Assembly: GCA_021158645.1 (NCBI GenBank)
Contig: JAGGUH010000007.1
Location: forward strand, 1-7,826
Length of the DNA stretch: 7,826 bases
Reading direction: 5' to 3'
Source: a bacterium
GTDB taxonomy: Bacteria > Patescibacteriota > Minisyncoccia > UBA6257 > JAGGUH01
Below, piece after piece: positions 1 to 5,357 of this stretch (the stretch's first letter is position 1; the number at the start of each line of letters is the position of its first letter). Position numbers and translations under genes: made by a program. The notes under the pieces are model-generated. The model worked only from the letters and a program-made list of their open reading frames with translations. It made no database searches and was not told the DNA's origin.

Positions 1-43
1 CTGAACTAACCTTTAAAAATTCTTTAATTTGTGTAATACTAAT

Positions 44-105
44 AATGTGTGAATCTGTCATATTTATTGTCATCATATACCTCAATTATGACAGATTCAC
101 ACATT
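44..105. repeat. Perfect 19-bp inverted repeat with 24-nt spacer
   Basis: The left arm (44-62, beginning AATGTGTGAATC) is the exact reverse complement of the right arm (87-105, ending GATTCACACATT), and pairing stops at both ends. The 24-nt spacer holds a second TGTCAT (68-73), twelve bases after the one in the left arm (56-61). Both can pair with ATGACA (88-93), so two mutually exclusive hairpins are possible. The right arm runs into a short TTTT, so a terminator for an upstream gene outside the window is the plainest reading. A protein-binding dyad or a small mobile-element remnant is also possible. The repeat is certain; the role is not. Confidence 0.85.
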
Positions 106-138
106 TTAAGCAAAATGGCAAAATAAGACATTTCAAAC

Positions 139-187
139 TCATTTTGCATTAGAAAGCGATTTCATTTCATGATCATTTTGTATTAGA
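139..187. repeat. 15-bp near-identical direct repeat, 34-bp period
   Basis: TCATTTTGCATTAGA at 139-153 recurs as TCATTTTGTATTAGA at 173-187, with one mismatch. The first copy overlaps CATTTTGC (140-147), whose reverse complement GCAAAATG lies at 110-117, so a weak 8-bp hairpin is also possible. The copies lie upstream of the rpsF promoter about three helical turns apart, as a pair of regulator sites would. Chance similarity in AT-rich DNA cannot be excluded. Confidence 0.5.
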
Positions 188-188
188 T

Positions 189-201
189 AAGACCTGGTCT
201 T
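189..201. promoter_or_regulatory. 13-nt palindrome overlapping the rpsF -35, candidate operator
   Basis: AAGACC, a central T, then GGTCTT form a perfect dyad with 6-bp arms. Its last two bases are the first two of the proposed -35 (TTGACT, 200-205). It is more GC-rich than its surroundings. A factor bound here would compete with RNA polymerase, so a repressor site is the simplest suggestion. This rests on position and symmetry only. Confidence 0.35.
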
Positions 202-227
202 GACTTTTGAATTGAAAATAATAATAT
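200..227 (+). promoter_or_regulatory. Putative sigma70 promoter of the rpsF operon
   Basis: TTGACT (200-205) matches five of six -35 consensus bases. TAATAT (222-227) is a weaker -10 after a 16-bp spacer. Transcription would start near 234-235, immediately before the ATG at 236, giving a leaderless or nearly leaderless message. That agrees with the lack of a Shine-Dalgarno. It leaves no room for the S6:S18-binding leader known upstream of rpsF in many bacteria, unless transcription really begins further upstream. Confidence 0.5.
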
Positions 228-235
228 CTTAAACA

Positions 236-664
236 ATGGAAGAAAAAGATAATTTAAATCAAAAAGAGAAAAAGGTTTATGAAATTGGTTATATTTTAGA
301 TCCTGATTTGTCAGGAAAAGATTTATTGAGTGCCTTTGAATTGTTAAAAAAAATAATTGAAGAAAAATTAAAAGGAAGCATTTTAGAAACCCAAAAACCA
401 AAAAGAATCAATCTTGCCTATTCAATTCAAAAAAAAGAAAAAGGATATTTTGGTTATTTTGTTTTTGAAACTATACCTCAAGAAATAATTGAATTAAAAG
501 ACCATTTAAAATACCAAAAACCGATTTTAAGATATATTTTAATTAAAAGAGATAGAAGGGAATTAGAAAGAAAAGAAACTTTTTATGTTAAGAAAACAAG
601 AAAAGAAAAACTTGATGAAGGAAAATTAGAAAAAAGATTAGAAGAAATTATTCCAGAAAAGTAA
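236..664 (+). CDS. rpsF: 30S ribosomal protein S6
   Basis: The 142-residue protein matches the S6 family. It opens its fold with YEIGYILDPDLS (about residues 16-27) and continues with a helix of the ELLKKIIEEKLKG type. The strand QKPKRINLAYSIQKKEKGYF and the final element KPILRYILIKRDRRE (about residues 95-109) follow. S6 sits on the platform of the small subunit and binds 16S rRNA together with S18, encoded two genes downstream. Two features differ from the short textbook form: about 14 charged residues before the usual start of the fold, and a Lys/Glu-rich tail of about 30 residues. No later in-frame ATG, GTG or TTG lies before YEIG, so the ATG at 236 is the only sensible start. No Shine-Dalgarno precedes it. 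The gene is 8 nt from ssb in the classic rpsF-ssb-rpsR order. Confidence 0.95.
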   Translation: MEEKDNLNQKEKKVYEIGYILDPDLSGKDLLSAFELLKKIIEEKLKGSILETQKPKRINLAYSIQKKEKGYFGYFVFETIPQEIIELKDHLKYQKPILRYILIKRDRRELERKETFYVKKTRKEKLDEGKLEKRLEEIIPEK

Positions 665-672
665 ATTTAAAT

Positions 673-1113
673 ATGAATTTTAATCGAATTTTTATATTAG
701 GAAATTTAACAAGAGATCCAGAATTAAGACAAACCCCAAGTGGTCAAAGTGTGGTTAATTTTGGCGTGGCAACCAATCGAATTTGGAACGACAAAGATGG
801 AAATCGGCAACAAGAAGTTGAATACCATAATGTAGTTGTTTTTGGAAAACTGGCTCAAATTGCGGCTCAATATCTAACTAAAGGACAATTAGTTTTTGTA
901 GAAGGAAGAATTAGAACTAGAAGTTGGGAAGACGCTTCGGGGCAAAAAAGAAATCGAACCGAAATTATTGCTTTGAGTTTTCAAATGGGTCCGAGAAAAT
1001 TAAAAGAAGACAGCGAAGAAATACCAGAAATTGTCAACAAAATAGAAGAAGTTGATTTGGATACATCACAAAATTTTCAAAAAGAAGAACCCCAAGAAGA
1101 AGTTCCATTTTAA
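673..1113 (+). CDS. ssb: Single-stranded DNA-binding protein
   Basis: This 146-residue protein is a normal-length bacterial SSB. The OB fold covers about residues 1-108, with the family signature NRIFILGNLTRDPELR at the start. GQSVVNFGVATNR and EYHNVVVFGKLAQIAAQYL follow, then KGQLVFVEGRIRTRSW. Trp38 and Trp85 are at positions where SSBs stack on DNA bases. An acidic, disordered linker (about 110-140) leads to the C-terminal tip EEVPF, the docking peptide for repair and replication partners. SSB tetramers coat exposed single strands in replication, repair and transformation. Its place between rpsF and rpsR is conserved across bacteria. There is no Shine-Dalgarno before the ATG, only AT-rich sequence. 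The neighbouring translocase and dprA also concern DNA handling, but SSB is a general factor here. Confidence 0.97.
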   Translation: MNFNRIFILGNLTRDPELRQTPSGQSVVNFGVATNRIWNDKDGNRQQEVEYHNVVVFGKLAQIAAQYLTKGQLVFVEGRIRTRSWEDASGQKRNRTEIIALSFQMGPRKLKEDSEEIPEIVNKIEEVDLDTSQNFQKEEPQEEVPF

Positions 1114-1125
1114 ATCTAAATCAAA

Positions 1126-1323
1126 ATGAAACAATGTTATTTTTGTTCTAGAAATTTAAAAGAAATTGACTATAAAGATTTGGCGATTTTATCTCGCTTT
1201 ATTTCGCTTCAGGGCAAAATTTATCCTCGAAAAAAAACCGGAGTTTGTTCAAAGCATCAAAGAAAATTAGCCCAGGCAATTAAAAGAGCAAGAAATTTGG
1301 GATTGTTGCCATTTGAGAAATAA
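1126..1323 (+). CDS. rpsR: 30S ribosomal protein S18, zinc-binding form
   Basis: The 65-residue product is a short S18. The core is recognisable in YKDLAILSRFISLQGKIYPR (16-35) and HQRKLAQAIKRARNLGLLPF (44-63). S18 binds next to S6 on the small-subunit platform. Cys4, Cys7, Cys41 and His44 form a CxxC...CxxH set, so this is the zinc-holding (C+) version; many bacteria carry a cysteine-free paralogue instead. It ends almost directly after the LLPF motif, with no long tail. It lies 12 nt after ssb and only 7 nt before the membrane-protein gene. In many bacteria rplI (L9) comes next, and it is not here. No Shine-Dalgarno is seen before the ATG. Confidence 0.95.
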   Translation: MKQCYFCSRNLKEIDYKDLAILSRFISLQGKIYPRKKTGVCSKHQRKLAQAIKRARNLGLLPFEK

Positions 1324-1330
1324 ATAAAGT

Positions 1331-2572
1331 ATGAATTTTCTCGAAATTATCTTATTAAAACTAAAATGGGCAATTTCTTCGTTCTGGTGGATTTTTTTTC
1401 CTTTAATCACTTTTTATTTATTTTGGAATTTTTTCACTCAAAGCAATAAAAAAAAGTTTTTAGAATCACTTGACTGGGTATTGCTTGAAATCAAAGTACC
1501 TCAAGAAACTCTAAAAACTCCAAAAGCAATGGAGCAAGTTTTTACTAATCTTCATTCATCTTTAAGAAAAAAAATTTCTTTTTTTGATAAAAATTTCAAA
1601 GGAATTATTCAAGAATGGTTTAGTTTTGAAATCGCAACTATCTCTAATGAAATTAGATTTTTTATAAGAACTCCTTCTAATTTTAGAAACTTAATTGAAA
1701 GTCAAATTTATGCCCAATACCCTGAAGCAGAAATTAGTTTAGTTGAAGATTATTTCAAAAAAATCAAAGAAAAATTTTCTTTTAAAGAATATAATTTTGA
1801 AGAAACTCTTTTAGTTTTGGCAAGAGAAAACCCTTATCCAATTTTAACTTATCAGTTTTTTGAAGAAAAAGAAGAAGAAAAAAGAATCGATCCTTTAGCA
1901 AACATTTTGGAAGCAATGACCACTGATTCTGATAAAAATCAAGTTGTTGTTGTTCAATATGTATTTAAACCGACAAAAGATGATTGGAAAAAAGAAGGCG
2001 AAGAAATTGTAAAAGAACTTGGCGGAGGAAAACCAGCAGTAAAAATGAATATCGTAGAACATGTTATAGAGTGGATGAGAAATCTTTACCGGGCTTTTTT
2101 CGAGCCGCCAACTTGGGGTGGGGGAAAAAGTGGCGAGCCACCAGATTATACTAAACTTTCTCCCGGAGTAATAGAAATTATAAAAAGCATCGAGAGAAAA
2201 ATTTCAAAATTAGGATTTGAGGGAGCAATTAGAATAAGTTATCTTTCAAGGAAAGAAACTTTTGATAAATCAAAATTAAATGCAATTGTTGGTGCTTTTT
2301 TTCAGTTTAATACCCAAAATTTGAATTCTCTTAAAAAAGAAAATCCGTTTAAAATTAAATATGAATGGTTTTTTAAAAATCGAAGAATGCTTTTAAAGAA
2401 AAAAGAAGAACTTTCAGCCATTGAAAAAAGAAAAATTCCTTCAAAAACCTCAATCTTTAACAGCGAAGAGTTGGCAACTATTTATCATTTCCCAACTAAA
2501 ATGGTAAAAACTCCTTCTTTAATTCGACCGCCAATTAAACAAGTCGAACCGCCTCCAACACTACCAACTTAA
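1331..2572 (+). CDS. Membrane-anchored partner of the downstream DNA-translocating ATPase
   Basis: This 413-residue protein has one clear membrane segment (about 13-36, rich in Trp, Phe, Ile and Leu). It is followed by SNKKKF, so the positive-inside rule puts the large remainder in the cytoplasm. No catalytic motif was recognised. Landmarks are LLEIKVPQETLKTPKAMEQV (51-70), a Gly/Pro loop near 257-270 (FFEPPTWGGGKSGEPP), and FNSEELATIYHFPT (376-389). A proline-rich end, RPPIKQVEPPPTLPT, closes the protein. From memory of the family, the same landmarks appear upstream of HerA/TraD-like ATPase domains in uncultivated small-genome bacteria, either as one fused protein or as two genes. I therefore infer that it anchors and assembles the ATPase encoded 13 nt downstream. 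It lies 7 nt after rpsR, probably on the ribosomal transcript. No signal-peptidase site is evident. The biochemical role is not known to me. Confidence 0.8.
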   Translation: MNFLEIILLKLKWAISSFWWIFFPLITFYLFWNFFTQSNKKKFLESLDWVLLEIKVPQETLKTPKAMEQVFTNLHSSLRKKISFFDKNFKGIIQEWFSFEIATISNEIRFFIRTPSNFRNLIESQIYAQYPEAEISLVEDYFKKIKEKFSFKEYNFEETLLVLARENPYPILTYQFFEEKEEEKRIDPLANILEAMTTDSDKNQVVVVQYVFKPTKDDWKKEGEEIVKELGGGKPAVKMNIVEHVIEWMRNLYRAFFEPPTWGGGKSGEPPDYTKLSPGVIEIIKSIERKISKLGFEGAIRISYLSRKETFDKSKLNAIVGAFFQFNTQNLNSLKKENPFKIKYEWFFKNRRMLLKKKEELSAIEKRKIPSKTSIFNSEELATIYHFPTKMVKTPSLIRPPIKQVEPPPTLPT

Positions 2573-2585
2573 TTTTTTAAAAAAT

Positions 2586-4154
2586 ATGAACGAGATAGTT
2601 TATTTAGGAAAAACAACTTATCGAAACCGAGAAGTAGAATTCGGAGTCAAACTTGACGATCGCCGCCGTCATTTTTATGTTATTGGAAAAACCGGTATGG
2701 GAAAAACTACTTTACTTGAAAATATGACTATTCAAGATATTAAAAATGGCAGAGGAATAGGAATAATTGATCCTCATGGAGGATTTGCTCAAAAAGTTTT
2801 GAAGTATATTCCCAAAGAAAGAATTGATGATGTAATTTATTTTGATCCTTCAGATCTTAATTTTCCTTTTGCTTTTAATGTAATGGAAAAAGTTGATCCT
2901 TCTTTAAGATCAATTGTTGCCTCAGGTCTTATTGGTGTTTTTAAAAAAATTTGGTGGGAATCTTGGGGTCCAAGATTAGAATATCTTTTGAGAAATGCTA
3001 TTATGGCTCTTTTAGAAATAGAAAATTCGACCTTACTTTCAATAATGCGACTTTTAATTGATAAAGAATATCGAAAAGATGTAATCGAAAAAGTAACTGA
3101 TCCTGTTATTAAAACTTTTTGGAAAGAAGAATTTACTCGTTATAATAGCCAGTTCCAAGCCGAAGCCGTAGCCCCAATCCAAAACAAGGTTGGCCAATAC
3201 ATCACTTCGCCTTTGGTTAGAAATATCGTTGGACAAAGAACGACTTCTATTAATTTAAGAAAAGCAATGGATGAGGAAAAAATTCTTATTGTAAATCTAT
3301 CTAAAGGAAAAATTGGAGAAGATAATTCCACTTTACTTGGGGCACTTTTAATTACAAAACTTCAACTTGCAGCAATGAGCCGAATTGATCTTGAAGAAGA
3401 GAAAAGAAAAGATTTCTTTTTATATGTTGATGAGTTTCAAAACTTTGCCACTGAAAGTTTTGCTACTATTCTGTCAGAAGCAAGAAAATATCATTTAAAT
3501 TTAATTTTATCTCATCAGTATATCGAACAACTTCCGGATATTGTTAGAAACGCTGTTTTTGGAAATGTAGGAAGTTTAGTTGTTTTTAGGGTCGGCGCCT
3601 CTGATGCTGAATTTTTGAGTAAAGAATTTTATCCATTTTCAGTTGAAGATTTGTGCAATTTGCCAAAATACCACACTTGCGTTAAATTAATGATTGACGG
3701 TGTTGCTTCAAGCCCATTTATTGCAAAAACTTTACCTCCTTTTCCAACTCCGGAAATTTATTATATTGATGAAATCATTCAAAACTCGAGAAAAAAATAC
3801 ACCCGAAAAAAAGATGAAGTTGAAGCAGAAATTGCTAAAGAGTGGCTTAAGGAAAGGGAATTTTATCCGGCTTACTGCTGGGTTTGCCAAAAAGAAATTA
3901 CTGTGCCTTTTCTTCCGGATCCAAAAAAACCAGTTTATTGCAAAGAATGCAAGGAAAAGGTTGATAGAGGCGAGATAAAACCTCCTTCAAGCCCGCCAAA
4001 ATCACTTATTGAAAAGGGGATTGTTATTTCTTTAGAAGAATTGAGAAAAAAAGAACCAGAAAAACCAAAAACAAAACCAAAGACAGCCCCAGATTTAGAG
4101 TCAATAAGAAAATCATTAGAAGAATCACTAAAAAAAGTTGATGATGAAAATTAG
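2586..4154 (+). CDS. TraD/VirD4/HerA-like DNA-translocating ATPase with C-terminal zinc motif
   Basis: The 522-residue protein is a hexameric-pump type P-loop ATPase. The lead-in DDRRRHFYVIGKTGMGKTT contains Walker A (GKTGMGKT, 34-41), and GIIDPHGGF follows (59-67). A conserved middle reads QAEAVAPIQNKVGQYI (191-206). Walker B is FFLYVDEFQNF (277-287, Asp282/Glu283), with SEARKYHLNLILSHQY (297-312) after it as the arginine and sensor region. Conjugative coupling proteins and HerA share this layout, using ATP to move DNA through a ring. Residues 431-455 hold CWVC-x17-CKEC, exactly CxxC-x17-CxxC, a small zinc-binding module that I associate with the TIGR04272 description. The tail is charged and proline-rich, ending in a helix (DLESIRKSLEESLKKV). 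There is no membrane segment; the upstream gene probably supplies it. Relaxase, VirB4 and pilus genes are absent, so a full type IV secretion system cannot be claimed. The stop is TAG. Confidence 0.88.
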   Translation: MNEIVYLGKTTYRNREVEFGVKLDDRRRHFYVIGKTGMGKTTLLENMTIQDIKNGRGIGIIDPHGGFAQKVLKYIPKERIDDVIYFDPSDLNFPFAFNVMEKVDPSLRSIVASGLIGVFKKIWWESWGPRLEYLLRNAIMALLEIENSTLLSIMRLLIDKEYRKDVIEKVTDPVIKTFWKEEFTRYNSQFQAEAVAPIQNKVGQYITSPLVRNIVGQRTTSINLRKAMDEEKILIVNLSKGKIGEDNSTLLGALLITKLQLAAMSRIDLEEEKRKDFFLYVDEFQNFATESFATILSEARKYHLNLILSHQYIEQLPDIVRNAVFGNVGSLVVFRVGASDAEFLSKEFYPFSVEDLCNLPKYHTCVKLMIDGVASSPFIAKTLPPFPTPEIYYIDEIIQNSRKKYTRKKDEVEAEIAKEWLKEREFYPAYCWVCQKEITVPFLPDPKKPVYCKECKEKVDRGEIKPPSSPPKSLIEKGIVISLEELRKKEPEKPKTKPKTAPDLESIRKSLEESLKKVDDEN

Positions 4155-4265
4155 TTTTTATTTGTTTTTTTGTGCGCCCACTTTGTGTTTAAATTGTTTG
4201 TTTTTTATTAACTCTTTGTTTTTAATTTGATATTTAATCATTAAGAAAGCAAATAAAAATAATTT
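4155..4265 (+). promoter_or_regulatory. T-rich intergenic gap, probable operon boundary before dprA
   Basis: The 111 nt between the ATPase gene and dprA are rich in T runs, with TTTGTTTTT-like repeats, and no GC-rich hairpin, so there is no textbook intrinsic terminator. A possible -35 is TTGATA (4227-4232), but no good -10 follows at normal spacing; AT-rich sequence such as CAAATA at 4250 is the nearest. An 11-nt palindrome, TTAAT-C-ATTAA (4234-4244), lies 21 nt before the dprA ATG and could be an operator. A separate dprA-topA promoter somewhere here is likely from the gap size alone. Confidence 0.3.
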
Positions 4266-5357
4266 ATGATCTCTCTTGAAAAAGAAAAAATTTATTATAA
4301 TGCCTTAAATTTGATTTTTGAGACAAATTATTTGTTTTTAAAAAAACTTTATCAAAAATTTGGCTCTTTTGTAAAAATTTATCAGGAAATTCCAAACCTT
4401 TCAGTTTCACAAAAAATTTTTGAAAGGTTTAAAAAAACTGATCCGTTTTTAGAATTTGAAAAACTAAAAAGAAAAAAAATAGTTTTAATTTTATTTTTTG
4501 AAAAAAATTTTCCTAAAATTTTAAAAGAAACTCAAAATTTTCCTTTGGGTCTTTATGTTTTATCTTCTCTTCCTTTAAAAGAAATTTTCTATTCTCCTTC
4601 AATTGCAGTTGTTGGCACCAGAAAAGCAACAAATTATGGAAAAGAAATTGCAAAGAGATTTAGTTTTGAACTGGCAAGTTTAGGATTTAATATCATTTCT
4701 GGTCTCGCTTCAGGAATTGATACTTGTGCCCATCAGGGGGCAATTGAGGGCAGGGGAAAAACAATTGCGGTTTTAGGTTCTGGAATTGATTTAATTTATC
4801 CTCAAATCAATTTATCTTTATCTCAAAAAATTAAAAATCAGGGAGCCATAATTTCAGAATACCCGCTCGGCTCACCACCAATGCCATATCATTTTCCTGA
4901 AAGAAACAGAATTATTTCCGGACTATCTCTTGGAATTCTGGTAGTTGAGGCACCAAAAAAATCAGGGGCTTTAATTACCGCAAAATTTGGATTAGAAGAT
5001 GGAAGAGAAATTTTTACGATTCCAGGTTCAATTTTTTGGAAAAATTTTGAGGGCAATCATAATTTGATTAAAAAAGGAGCCAAACTTGTAGAAAACATAG
5101 AAGATGTTTTAGAAGAAATAAAAGACCAAGTACAAATTGAACTTCCAAAGAAAGAAATTCGCTTAACATTTAAAAATAATCAGGAAAAAGAAGTTTTTGA
5201 AATTATAAAAAATTCAAATGAAGGAATTGAGTTTGACAAAATTTCAATTAATTCTAAAATTTCACCAGAAAAAGTGGCTTCAATTTTGTCTTTGCTTGAA
5301 GTTAAAGGTTTTATTAAAGAAATTAAAGGAAAATATTATCCCTTAACCAAACTATGA
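4266..5357 (+). CDS. dprA: DNA processing protein DprA (Smf)
   Basis: The 363-residue protein has the full DprA layout. An N-terminal helical domain (about 1-75) precedes the Rossmann-like core (about 95-285), and a winged helix fills about 303-360. Core signatures are IAVVGTRKAT (113-122), GLASGIDTCAHQGAI (146-160), TIAVLGSGID (166-175) and EYPLG (198-202). FPERNRIISGLS (210-221), SGALITA (233-239) and PGS (253-255) complete the set. DprA binds single-stranded DNA entering during transformation, shields it and loads RecA. There is no Shine-Dalgarno; the ATG at 4266 fits the family length. The TGA stop overlaps the topA start (ATGA), so translation is probably coupled. Adjacent dprA and topA is a common bacterial order. 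All named motifs are intact. No comEA, comEC or pilus gene is visible here, so competence itself cannot be concluded. Confidence 0.96.
   Translation: MISLEKEKIYYNALNLIFETNYLFLKKLYQKFGSFVKIYQEIPNLSVSQKIFERFKKTDPFLEFEKLKRKKIVLILFFEKNFPKILKETQNFPLGLYVLSSLPLKEIFYSPSIAVVGTRKATNYGKEIAKRFSFELASLGFNIISGLASGIDTCAHQGAIEGRGKTIAVLGSGIDLIYPQINLSLSQKIKNQGAIISEYPLGSPPMPYHFPERNRIISGLSLGILVVEAPKKSGALITAKFGLEDGREIFTIPGSIFWKNFEGNHNLIKKGAKLVENIEDVLEEIKDQVQIELPKKEIRLTFKNNQEKEVFEIIKNSNEGIEFDKISINSKISPEKVASILSLLEVKGFIKEIKGKYYPLTKL

Noticed and set aside
183..401. Minus-strand reading frame of 72 codons opposite rpsF
   Set aside because: It overlaps a secure ribosomal gene, is Phe/Leu-rich as expected from the complement of Lys/Glu codons, and resembles no family.
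3054..3331. Two minus-strand frames opposite the ATPase gene
   Set aside because: They are shadows of a conserved ATPase frame, favoured by the local GC-rich codon patch, with no start signals.
3694..3978. 94-codon plus-strand frame inside the ATPase gene
   Set aside because: It is out of frame with a conserved zinc motif and Lys-rich from AT-rich codons; it would require overlapping coding with no supporting signal.
1331..4154. Complete conjugation or type IV secretion locus
   Set aside because: Only a coupling-type ATPase and one membrane protein are present. No relaxase, VirB4, VirB6 or pilin gene is in the window.
4155..4265. Intrinsic terminator after the ATPase gene
   Set aside because: There are several T runs but no stable GC-rich hairpin before them.
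5352..5357. Possibility of UGA read as glycine (Gracilibacteria-type code)
   Set aside because: TGA ends dprA exactly at the family C-terminus and no protein in the window contains an in-frame TGA.
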